A DNA stretch of 64,000 nt. It comes from Mucilaginibacter flavidus (GTDB lineage: Bacteria; Bacteroidota; Bacteroidia; Sphingobacteriales; Sphingobacteriaceae). How positions within the stretch are numbered: position 1 is the stretch's first letter; every line of letters starts with the position of its first letter. The stretch lies in contig NZ_JAMXOE010000004.1 in assembly GCF_024055575.1 (NCBI RefSeq), positions 1 through 64,000 on the forward strand, written 5' to 3'. Both the position numbers and the translations under genes were made by a program. Below are positions 9,312 through 16,967 of this stretch, one piece after another. The notes below the pieces were generated by a model. That model did not search any database. It saw nothing but the letters and a program-made list of their open reading frames with translations, and was not told where the DNA came from.

Positions 9312-9857
9312 TTACTCGCCCTTGGCTCTTTTAAAAATGGGCAAGCTGCCAATAATTATTACCAAACACCCTAAGAAAAAGCCCTCTGTTATGGCGACTA
9401 ATTCATGATTGAAAGGAAGCAAAAGAGCAAGGCCATTAACGTCACCGGAATAGTCTCTATGAAAGGATATAATATGTATAACAAATGATTCGAGCAGCCA
9501 TCCTATGTTTGTTAAAATGGCGACGAGCAGTATTAAATAAACATTGCGATCCAACTTTTTGAAAAATAAAAAGAATGGGGAAAACGAACCCAATAGCATC
9601 AACCAATAGGCGAAATTATATGGCCCCGTGGCCTCGTTCCAGAAAGAATAGCCATTTATTAAAAAGACCAATACGACGAAAGACGCCAGGTTTAAAATAG
9701 CATAAAATATCAATATCCATTTAATAATGGATAAAGCGTTATTAAAATCGATATTTTTAAAAAACTTCCGGGCCAGTATGATAACCAGCACACTTATAAA
9801 AATTCCCTTTATTAAATGAGTACCGATTAACCCCCAAATTTTGAAATATATTTCCAT
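9312..9857 (-). CDS. Hypothetical integral membrane protein
   Basis: A 181-residue protein with about five hydrophobic segments (near 15-28, 42-67, 84-98, 105-130 and 155-175) and few charged loops. No family motif is recognised. It is AT-rich and stands alone between the MFS gene, which converges on it, and the metallopeptidase gene behind it. It could be one of many small DUF membrane proteins of Bacteroidota. Confidence 0.65.
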   Translation of the reverse strand: MEIYFKIWGLIGTHLIKGIFISVLVIILARKFFKNIDFNNALSIIKWILIFYAILNLASFVVLVFLINGYSFWNEATGPYNFAYWLMLLGSFSPFFLFFKKLDRNVYLILLVAILTNIGWLLESFVIHIISFHRDYSGDVNGLALLLPFNHELVAITEGFFLGCLVIIIGSLPIFKRAKGE

Positions 9858-9900
9858 TCACAATTCATGTGTAACCGACCCAAAGTAACATAAATAACTA

Positions 9901-10572
9901 TCAAATAGCCGGATTACCCGCATATTCCTTCCACAACTCATCAACCGTTTTGCCGGTTTGCTGTTTCCAGGCGGCATCGGTGTAGGTATGTTTTCTAAGC
10001 TGGCTGTCCAGTTCTTTTACAAGTCCGGGTTTCTTTTTTTCTTCAATCCATACTAAAAAACGGGCAGTAACGCGGTAGGCATTATCATAGTTTTGCGTTG
10101 GTTTAAATTCAGGCAATACCCATTTTGCAGCAGGGTTATTTACACCGAATTTGTTGCGTGCATAGTCGGCAATGCCTTCGGTAAGCCAGCCCGGGCCAAC
10201 TGTTTCGCCATAATCCTGTACAATGTGCATCACTTCGTGGGTAACCACGTCAATATCTTCAGGGCGTTTGTGAAGCCAGCTTGAAGCGATGGTAACTTTA
10301 CCGTCTGCGGTTGCGGCGACGCCCTTATAGCTGGTATCAACGGCCATTGTTACTTCTTTAAGTGTTCCGGGGTTATATTCGCCTGCCAGTTTGGGGTAAA
10401 CAATATAAAATGTTTTAACCAGCCGGGTTAGCTCTGCGGTATCGAGCGTGGCATCGTTATTGGTGAGTGTTAATTTGTAGCCGTTGCTTATATAAACTTT
10501 GGAAGTTTGGGCGGTGGCAGTTTTAACAACCAGGGCAGATAGCAGGGTGGCTAGCACAAATATTTTTTTCAT
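9901..10572 (-). CDS. Secreted basic-secretory-protein (BSP) family metallopeptidase
   Basis: A 223-residue secreted protein of the BSP family (PF04450), putative zinc metallopeptidases shared by plants and bacteria. I start it at the internal Met of MKKIFVLATLLSALVVKTATAQ because that gives a clean signal peptide; the longer open frame to 10680 adds 36 residues unlike a leader. The zinc site is HEVMHIVQDYG, an HExxH motif, followed by the third-ligand/active region GWLTEGIADYARNKFG. The YDNAYRVTARFLVWIE segment is also typical. Length matches the family. It is monocistronic, with a divergent argE. The substrate is unknown. Confidence 0.88.
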   Translation of the reverse strand: MKKIFVLATLLSALVVKTATAQTSKVYISNGYKLTLTNNDATLDTAELTRLVKTFYIVYPKLAGEYNPGTLKEVTMAVDTSYKGVAATADGKVTIASSWLHKRPEDIDVVTHEVMHIVQDYGETVGPGWLTEGIADYARNKFGVNNPAAKWVLPEFKPTQNYDNAYRVTARFLVWIEEKKKPGLVKELDSQLRKHTYTDAAWKQQTGKTVDELWKEYAGNPAI

Positions 10573-10754
10573 CGTTGGAGTTCTTGTTTTAAGCCGCAAT
10601 AATAGAGATTTAAAATGCTGAAATGTGTGACTGACATGTAAAAATATAATGACCCAGCCGGAATTTTGACGATATATCACTTTTACCTCTTGTTAAGAAA
10701 TCGTTCTCGAACTGTAAGTTTTTAAACTTTGCAAATCTGCCTCGTAAAAAACGC

Positions 10755-10762
10755 TAATTTTG
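10755..10762 (+). promoter_or_regulatory. Putative -7 box of the arg operon
   Basis: TAATTTTG is an exact TAnnTTTG match 13 bp before the argE ATG. A TTTG lies 23 nt upstream as a possible -33 element, a little farther than usual. Confidence 0.5.
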
Positions 10763-10775
10763 CAGCTGCATTTAT

Positions 10776-11840
10776 ATGACAGATACAAACACACTATATC
10801 AACAGGCGGTATCCCTGTTGCAACAATTGATATCCATACCCTCGTTCAGTAAAGAAGAAAACCTTACTGCTGACGTAATTGAGCATTTTTTGCGGGATAA
10901 TGGCGTGAAAACACACCGCAAACTCAACAATATTTGGGCATATAATAAATACTTTGATGCCGCAAAGCCTACTATTCTGCTCAACTCGCACCATGATACG
11001 GTAAAGCCAAACTCTGGCTATACCCGCAACCCGTATGATGCTAAAATTGAAGACGGCAAGCTTTATGGCCTTGGCAGTAATGATGCCGGGGGCTGCCTGG
11101 TATCGCTGATAAATGTATTCCTTTACTTTTATGAAAGGGAAAACCTTAAATACAATTTTTGCCTGGCCACCACGGCCGAAGAAGAAATATCAGGTGTCAA
11201 CGGTCTCGAACTGATTATCCCCGAACTGGGCAAGCTTGATTTCGGCATAGTAGGAGAGCCTACCTTAATGCAATTGGCCATAGCTGAGCGCGGTTTAATG
11301 GTACTGGATTGCGTGGCCCACGGCAAGGCCGGTCATGCCGCCCGAGAAGAAGGTGAGAACGCCATTTACAAGGCCCTTGCAGATATTGAATGGTTCCGCA
11401 CTTACCGTTTCCCCGAAGAATCGGAGGTTTTTGGGCCGATAAAGATGTCGGTTACTATTATCAATGCAGGGTCGCAGCATAATGTGGTGCCGGCAAGCTG
11501 TACGTTTACGGTTGATGTGCGGGTGACCGACGCATACCGAAACGAAGAAGTATTGGAAATTATCCGCCAGCATGTAAGCTGCGATGTTACGCCGCGTTCC
11601 ATCCGCCTAAAACCGTCAAAAATTGATAAAGAGCACCCGATAGTAAAAGCAGGCGTTGCGCTGGGCCGCACAACCTATGGCTCGCCAACCACATCCGATC
11701 AATCGCTGCTCGATATTCCATCGCTTAAAGTCGGTCCCGGCGATTCGGCACGGTCGCACACTGCTGATGAATTTGTGTATGTGGACGAGATTAGGGAAGG
11801 GATTGAATTGTATATTAAGATGCTGGAAAGCATAGTTTAA
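10776..11840 (+). CDS. argE: M20 family N-acyl-ornithine/citrulline deacetylase (ArgE-like)
   Basis: A 354-residue cytoplasmic zinc hydrolase removing the N-acyl group from an arginine precursor. Metal-binding motifs of family M20 are clear: LLNSHHDTVKP near 71-81, the bridging Asp in GLGSNDAGG, and the catalytic pair in TTAEEEISG. The dimerisation domain follows, then SPTTSDQSLLDIPSLKVGPG with a C-terminal ligand region. Its downstream neighbour argH places it in arginine synthesis. In Bacteroidota the pathway commonly runs through acyl-citrulline, so citrulline, not ornithine, may be the released product (inference). A short accessory element is inserted directly after its stop codon. Confidence 0.9.
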   Translation: MTDTNTLYQQAVSLLQQLISIPSFSKEENLTADVIEHFLRDNGVKTHRKLNNIWAYNKYFDAAKPTILLNSHHDTVKPNSGYTRNPYDAKIEDGKLYGLGSNDAGGCLVSLINVFLYFYERENLKYNFCLATTAEEEISGVNGLELIIPELGKLDFGIVGEPTLMQLAIAERGLMVLDCVAHGKAGHAAREEGENAIYKALADIEWFRTYRFPEESEVFGPIKMSVTIINAGSQHNVVPASCTFTVDVRVTDAYRNEEVLEIIRQHVSCDVTPRSIRLKPSKIDKEHPIVKAGVALGRTTYGSPTTSDQSLLDIPSLKVGPGDSARSHTADEFVYVDEIREGIELYIKMLESIV

Positions 11841-12317
11841 GATTTACGAATTAAGATTTACGAGTTACGATTTTGTTCGTGATTGTTTAATTTTAGCCTA
11901 TAACCTAAAACAAATAATCATGACAAAAGAAGAACTCAAACAAAGAACAAAAAACTATGCTTTAGCAAATGCAAGGTTGGTACTTGCATTGCCTTACAAC
12001 ATTGTTAATAAAACTATGCCGACCAGTTAAACAGAAGTGCTAGTTCAACAGGCGCAAATTACAGGGCCGCATGTCGTGCAAAGTCAAAGAATGATTTCAT
12101 AAACAAGCTGAAAATAGTTGAGGAAGAATTAGATGAAACTTTGTTCTTTCTGGAGTTATTGATAGAATTAAATCCGGAGCTAAAAGAAAAAATAGACCCC
12201 ATTTATAAGGAAGGCAACGAACTTCTTTCTATTATTGTCGCTGCATTAAATACTTTAAGGGGAAATTAAGTTTACGAGCGGCTTAAATCGTAAATCGTAA
12301 ATCGTAATTCGTAAATC
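11841..12317. mobile_element. 477-bp inverted-repeat-bounded cassette inserted between argE and argH
   Basis: The first 33 bp (11841-11873) and the last 33 bp (12285-12317) are reverse complements at 31 of 33 positions, each built from a repeated GATTTAC(GA) unit. The element begins at the base after the argE stop and ends 3 bp before the argH ATG. Its only gene is a frameshifted four-helix-bundle protein. This layout suggests a small non-autonomous mobile cassette, but no target-site duplication or transposase is evident, so mobility is inferred. Confidence 0.6.
11920..12269 (+). pseudogene. Four-helix-bundle protein (23S rRNA intervening-sequence / S23 type), frameshifted
   Basis: The first frame begins MTKEELKQRTKNYALANARL and stops early at 12028-12030. 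A second frame continues without gap from NYADQLNRSASSTGANYRAA near 12012 and ends ALNTLRGN at TAA 12267-12269. Joined, they give a full-length ~116-residue member of the four-helix-bundle family found in 23S rRNA intervening sequences and as stand-alone genes. The break lies in an A-run at 12010-12013; restoring one A gives a continuous NKNYADQ. Either a true single-base deletion or a sequencing error. The function of the family is unknown; a nucleic-acid role has been suggested. Confidence 0.85.
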
Positions 12318-12320
12318 AAA

Positions 12321-13655
12321 ATGGCAAAAATCTGGCAAAAATCTGTTACTGTTAATGAGTTGGTTGAAAACTTCACGGTAGGTCGCGACCGCGAGTTTGA
12401 TCTGCAGATGGCTGCTTTTGATGTGCTTGGATCGCTTGCGCATACTCAAATGCTGGAGAGCATCGGCCTGATGAGCGCTAATGACTTGCAGTTAGTTCAA
12501 CAGGAATTAAAAAATATTTACAAAGATATAGAGCAGGGCAATTTTACTATTGAGCCTGAAGTAGAAGACGTGCACTCGCAGGTAGAAATGCTGCTGACCC
12601 AGCGCATTGGCGACGCCGGCAAAAAAATACACAGCGGCCGCTCCCGTAACGACCAGGTGCTGGTTGATTTGAAACTATTTTTTCGCCACGAGTTACAGGA
12701 TGTTGTTGAAGAAACTGAAAAACTTTTCCGCTTACTGATTGAGCTGAGCGAAAAACATAAAGACATATTACTGCCGGGTTACACCCATTTACAGGTTGCT
12801 ATGCCATCGTCGTTTGGTTTATGGTTTGGCGCTTATGCCGAAAGTTTGGCGGACGATTTGGAGCTAGTTTTGGCTGCTTATAAAATCACCAATAAAAACC
12901 CTTTAGGCTCCGCTGCAGGTTACGGTTCGTCATTCCCGCTAAACCGTACGTTAACTACCGAACTTTTAGGGTTCGATAGTTTAAACTATAATGTGGTTTA
13001 CGCACAAATGGGCCGCGGTAAAACTGAGCGGATAATAGCGCAGGCATTATCGTCTATCGCGGCCACACTTGCGAAAATGGCCATGGACCAGGCGCTATAT
13101 TTAAGCCAAAACTTTGCTTTTGTAAGTTACCCGGATACGCTCACCACCGGCAGCAGCATTATGCCGCATAAAAAGAATCCTGACGTTTGGGAAATTATGC
13201 GCGGCAAATGCAACCGCCTGCAGGCCCTGCCTACCGATGTGGCCATGATGACCACTAATCTTCCATCAGGTTATCACCGCGAACTGCAATTGTTAAAAGA
13301 ATTGTTGTTCCCGGCATTTACCGACTTGAAGAACTGCCTGCACATGGCAACTTTTATGCTGCAAAATATTACTGTAAATGCCGATATATTGAATGACCCC
13401 AAATATGCCTACCTGTTTAGTGTAGAAGAAGTAAACCGCATGGTGTTAAATGGAACACCTTTCCGCGATGCTTATAAACAAATTGGTGCAGCTATTGAAC
13501 AAGGCAATTTTAACCCGGATAAACAAGTTAACCATACCCATGAAGGCAGCATTGGCGATTTGATGAATGCTGAAATTACAGCGGCGTTTGATAAATTGGT
13601 AGGCAGTTTTGATTTTGGGAAGGTGGAAAAGGCGGTGGAGAAATTGGTTTTCTGA
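12321..13655 (+). CDS. argH: Argininosuccinate lyase
   Basis: A 444-residue cytoplasmic enzyme splitting argininosuccinate into arginine and fumarate, the last step of arginine synthesis. The fumarase/aspartase superfamily signature GSSIMPHKKNPD lies near 278-289, with the catalytic Ser in the flexible loop. Other markers are HSGRSRNDQVLVDLK, GYTHLQVAMPSSFGLW and NPLGSAAGYGSSFPL. Slightly shorter than the E. coli enzyme (457) but complete. It was probably co-transcribed with argE; the inserted cassette now separates them by 480 bp. Confidence 0.96.
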   Translation: MAKIWQKSVTVNELVENFTVGRDREFDLQMAAFDVLGSLAHTQMLESIGLMSANDLQLVQQELKNIYKDIEQGNFTIEPEVEDVHSQVEMLLTQRIGDAGKKIHSGRSRNDQVLVDLKLFFRHELQDVVEETEKLFRLLIELSEKHKDILLPGYTHLQVAMPSSFGLWFGAYAESLADDLELVLAAYKITNKNPLGSAAGYGSSFPLNRTLTTELLGFDSLNYNVVYAQMGRGKTERIIAQALSSIAATLAKMAMDQALYLSQNFAFVSYPDTLTTGSSIMPHKKNPDVWEIMRGKCNRLQALPTDVAMMTTNLPSGYHRELQLLKELLFPAFTDLKNCLHMATFMLQNITVNADILNDPKYAYLFSVEEVNRMVLNGTPFRDAYKQIGAAIEQGNFNPDKQVNHTHEGSIGDLMNAEITAAFDKLVGSFDFGKVEKAVEKLVF

Positions 13656-13696
13656 TTATTAAAGGCTAATTTGGTCTAATAATTAACCGAAACTTT

Positions 13697-14812
13697 ATGC
13701 GCCTTCAAAATAATCCACTCAATCTCTTATTACTGGCAATAACCGTTGTCGCTTCGTGTAAACCAGACAATAAAACGCTAAATATTGTAGGTGATATAAA
13801 AGGAATGAACACCAAAATGGTTTTCCTTTACAAAACCTATCCTATACGTAGCCCTGCTATTGATTCAGCCCGCGTGGTAAATAACCATTTTGAATTTAGT
13901 ATCCATGCAGATACTGTCATCCAATCCCAGTTCGGTCGTATTGGTTTCACCGATGCAGACAGTAAACGAAATGGTCTGGCAATTATTAATCCATATTCGC
14001 CGCATATAAACAAGCCGGATTTATACGGTGATTTTTATATCGAGCCTGGCAGAATAATATTTTCCGGCGATTTGTCGGCGAACAGGTATGCTGGTATTTC
14101 AATGACGGCCGGAGAGCAAAATGATTTTCACTTTAAGAATGTCGACCTCGCCATCACAATGATAAATAAAGACAGCGTCGCCCGAAAAAAACAGATCAAC
14201 CGCTACAGAAAACTCATTGCTGATAACCAGCATGCCTACCCTGCAATGTTCGCTTTGTATAACTGGCGTTTTAGTTTAACAAATGTTGAATTGAAGGAAT
14301 TATATGACGAATTTGATGACGAGTTGCAGCATAGTTATTTAGGTAAAAAGGTTAGCGAATTTCTGAAAAACCGCCCCGGCGAACACGATTTAAAACCAAA
14401 CGCCTTATTAACTGGCCAGGATGATAAATCATCGGAAATGATCGATACTACTAAAAAGCTGAATATGATTGTTTTCTGGGCGAGTTGGTGTGGTCCGTGC
14501 AGGCTGGAAATACCAGCGCTAAAGGAGGCTTTTAATGAGTTTAAAAACAACCGTAATTTCCGAATGGTAAGTGTTTCGATTGACAAGAATAAGGAACAAT
14601 GGAAACAAATGCTGGAGTTGCAAAAAATGCCATGGCAACAGCTTGTCGGCAATGCTGCCGATTTAGAAAAAATAAAAATACAGTATAATCTTGGATATAT
14701 TCCACAAGTCTATTTTGTCAATAATAAAAGAGAATTAATTAGCAGGGTTGGCGGGTTTGACCCAGCCAATGAACAGGTTTTTAAAAAAATAATTGCGAAT
14801 TATGCTAAGTGA
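13697..14812 (+). CDS. TlpA/ResA-like thiol-disulfide oxidoreductase lipoprotein
   Basis: A 371-residue envelope protein. The N-terminus carries a lipoprotein signal with lipobox VVASC (Cys near residue 21). Residues ~28-150 look like the DUF4369 beta domain common in Bacteroidota, then a helical linker, then a thioredoxin fold. The redox motif is WASWCGPCRLEIP near 258-270, with the cis-Pro loop GYIPQVYFV. Such proteins reduce disulfides or cytochrome c apoproteins in the periplasm. It begins 41 bp after argH but has no arginine link; it may share the transcript. Confidence 0.88.
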   Translation: MRLQNNPLNLLLLAITVVASCKPDNKTLNIVGDIKGMNTKMVFLYKTYPIRSPAIDSARVVNNHFEFSIHADTVIQSQFGRIGFTDADSKRNGLAIINPYSPHINKPDLYGDFYIEPGRIIFSGDLSANRYAGISMTAGEQNDFHFKNVDLAITMINKDSVARKKQINRYRKLIADNQHAYPAMFALYNWRFSLTNVELKELYDEFDDELQHSYLGKKVSEFLKNRPGEHDLKPNALLTGQDDKSSEMIDTTKKLNMIVFWASWCGPCRLEIPALKEAFNEFKNNRNFRMVSVSIDKNKEQWKQMLELQKMPWQQLVGNAADLEKIKIQYNLGYIPQVYFVNNKRELISRVGGFDPANEQVFKKIIANYAK

Positions 14813-14854
14813 CCTTTATTTGGCAAGATTTAATAACAAGGATAAGACAAAACA

Positions 14855-15052
14855 ATGAACGGACAAAACCGAAACGATATTTATCCCGGCCTTGAAGTGG
14901 ACATCATCCTAAAAAAGGACCAGCGCTCCGGTAAACGAACACGGGGTGTTGTAAAGGATTTATTAACCAGTTCTGCATTCCATTCGCGCGGGATTAAGGT
15001 GAGATTGGAAGATGGGCAGGTAGGCCGCGTTATCGAAGTATTTGAAGATTAA
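14855..15052 (+). CDS. ywbE: YwbE family protein
   Basis: A 65-residue protein matching the YwbE/DUF2196 family almost along its whole length: DIYPGLEVDIILKKDQRSGK, RTRGVVKDLLT and GIKVRLEDGQVGRV are its conserved blocks. The fold is predicted to be a small KOW/SH3-like barrel; the function is unknown, possibly RNA-related. The start follows a 40-bp gap after the thioredoxin gene on the same strand. Length is normal for the family. Confidence 0.9.
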   Translation: MNGQNRNDIYPGLEVDIILKKDQRSGKRTRGVVKDLLTSSAFHSRGIKVRLEDGQVGRVIEVFED

Positions 15053-15109
15053 TTTCTTTATTAAAACTTACTATATTAGGGAATTATTAATCTTGCGGAC
15101 TCAAAAATT

Positions 15110-15799
15110 ATGGCCAAACCCCTTAAACCAGACAAACGATTTTTTTACCGCCTCGACGCGCATTACCGCTTATTTATTGCGCTGGCAGTTGCAGCAATTT
15201 CATTTTTTTGTATTCACGACAGATTGCAATTGCCATCGCTGATTTTATTTACCTGGATAAGTTTTGCCTTGTCCGTAATATTGCTCGACTGGATAATTAT
15301 CGCCACTTCACACCCCAAAGAAGTACGGGCAATTGCCAAACTGCAAGATTCGAGCCGGACAGTTTTGTTCCTGTTTGTAATTGCTGCTGCTGTAGCCAGC
15401 TTAGGCGCAATAGTTATGCTGTTAAAATCGGCAAAGGGGCACTCTGGTGGCGAGAGTAGTCATATACTGCTGGCCATTTTTGCTGTGGTGGTCTCGTGGT
15501 GGCTGGTACATACTATTTTTACCCTGCTGTACGCCCATCTTTATTACGATACAGATACTGACGCAGGCCAGAAAAGGGAACCGGGCGGACTGGATTTTCC
15601 CGGCAGGGATGCGCCTGATTATCTTGACTTTGTTTATTTCTCGTTCGTTATCGGCATGACGTTTCAAACTTCCGACGTATCTATCAGTTCGCGCAAAATA
15701 CGGCGTTTCAACCTGGTGCATTCATTGCTGTCGTTTGCATTTAATACGGCTATATTGGCGTTGAGCATTAACGTAATTTCAGGAATGATATCTCAATAG
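15110..15799 (+). CDS. DUF1345 family membrane protein
   Basis: A 229-residue inner-membrane protein with about five hydrophobic segments (near 20-38, 44-62, 80-102, 113-136 and 205-227). The block DFVYFSFVIGMTFQTSDVSI followed by RRFNLVHSLLSFAFNTAI is the signature of DUF1345, which resembles the pore part of ion channels. No function is proven for the family. It begins 57 bp after ywbE on the same strand and ends at a nested hairpin shared with the convergent DUF72 gene. Confidence 0.88.
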   Translation: MAKPLKPDKRFFYRLDAHYRLFIALAVAAISFFCIHDRLQLPSLILFTWISFALSVILLDWIIIATSHPKEVRAIAKLQDSSRTVLFLFVIAAAVASLGAIVMLLKSAKGHSGGESSHILLAIFAVVVSWWLVHTIFTLLYAHLYYDTDTDAGQKREPGGLDFPGRDAPDYLDFVYFSFVIGMTFQTSDVSISSRKIRRFNLVHSLLSFAFNTAILALSINVISGMISQ

Positions 15800-15805
15800 A
15801 ATTGG

Positions 15806-15885
15806 GATTTCACCGATTAAGAAAAGATTACACCGATTAATTGGTCAATACCAATCGGTGTAATCACTAAATAATCGGTGAAATC
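15806..15885. repeat. Nested inverted repeat of CACCGATTA units, likely two-way terminator
   Basis: Outer arms 15806-15819 and 15872-15885 (14 bp) and inner arms 15826-15838 and 15853-15865 (13 bp) are exact reverse complements, with a TTGGT/ACCAA tip. The whole 80 bp can fold into one long hairpin between two converging genes. Its four CACCGATTA-like units suggest growth by duplication. Confidence 0.7.
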
Positions 15886-15894
15886 ATAAATAAA

Positions 15895-16821
15895 TTAATC
15901 CAAATTAAAAAGTACCGGTTTATCCCTATCCATAAACGTTGGTCTCAACAGGTTCAAGCCTAGTTTTATATTCAACTGCTCAACAACGTAATCCGACAAC
16001 TCGGGCGAGTAACGTTCGTCGTGCTGGTGCATAAAAAACCAAACCGATTGCAAACCCATTTGTTTCCATTGCGCGATGCGCTCAAGCCATTCGTCGCAGC
16101 GGGCATAGTCGGTAGGGTGGAGGCTGTTGCCCACAAACCGGATAAAGGCATGCGGCGTGGGTAGTTCCATGTGCACCACATCACGGCGGCCTGATGCATC
16201 GGTTATTACCGCACCGATTTGCAAATCATGCAGCATGTTAAATACGGCTACGCGGTTACTTGCATCAGCAAACCATTCCTTGTGGCGCAGCTCTAAAAAT
16301 ACCGGGACATCTCTCGGTAACTGTTCCAGGTAAGCTTTTAGCTCAGGCAGACTTTTTGGTGTAAAATTATCAGCTACTTGCAAAAACAACGGGCCAAGTT
16401 TGTCGCCAAAGGCCATAATGCCTTCATAGTATTTGGTGGTTATATCATCAGCATTTTTTAACCTGCGGAAATGGCTAATGCTTTGCGAAAACTTTGGGCA
16501 AAATTTAAAGTTGGGATTAGTCGCCGCTTTTTCTTTCCATTTAGCGATGGTTTCTGGCGGGTAAACATTGTAAAATGTTGCATTAAGCTCGATACTGTCG
16601 AAATGCTTTACATACTCATCCAAAAAATTGGCGTCTTTGGTTTTTGGCGGATAGATTTTACCCAGCCATTCTTTGCGGCCCCATTTGGCACAGCCCACAT
16701 GAACCCTCAATGGCTGATTATTCTTAGCCGACGCCAGGGTTTTTACAGTTAAATCAGTGTCTGGCGGAAGCGTAAAATCTACTTCCATTAATTCCCCTGG
16801 CGTTACGCGGCCAAATTCCAT
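15895..16821 (-). CDS. DUF72 domain protein
   Basis: A 308-residue cytoplasmic protein of the DUF72/YecE family, which has a TIM-barrel fold and no firmly assigned reaction. Family marks are HVGCAKWGRKEWLGKIYPP near 40-58, FDSIELNATFYNVYPPETI, FCPKFSQSISHFRRL, FLELRHKEWF and VWFFMHQHDERYSPEL. Unlike many members it has a ~38-residue N-terminal extension. It stands alone between converging and tandem genes. The intergenic stretch to the amidase (16822-16967) holds nothing I recognise. Confidence 0.9.
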   Translation of the reverse strand: MEFGRVTPGELMEVDFTLPPDTDLTVKTLASAKNNQPLRVHVGCAKWGRKEWLGKIYPPKTKDANFLDEYVKHFDSIELNATFYNVYPPETIAKWKEKAATNPNFKFCPKFSQSISHFRRLKNADDITTKYYEGIMAFGDKLGPLFLQVADNFTPKSLPELKAYLEQLPRDVPVFLELRHKEWFADASNRVAVFNMLHDLQIGAVITDASGRRDVVHMELPTPHAFIRFVGNSLHPTDYARCDEWLERIAQWKQMGLQSVWFFMHQHDERYSPELSDYVVEQLNIKLGLNLLRPTFMDRDKPVLFNLD

Positions 16822-16967
16822 TTAGTTGATAGTTGATGGTTCATAGTTCATGATATGAACGCGATAAAAGTAGTAAATAGTGGCTCAAATCGGATAAGTA
16901 GCCAGATTTATTTTGCTAAAAGTTTCTCAACTCAATCAACCTATCCTAACCCAATCCAAATAATCAA

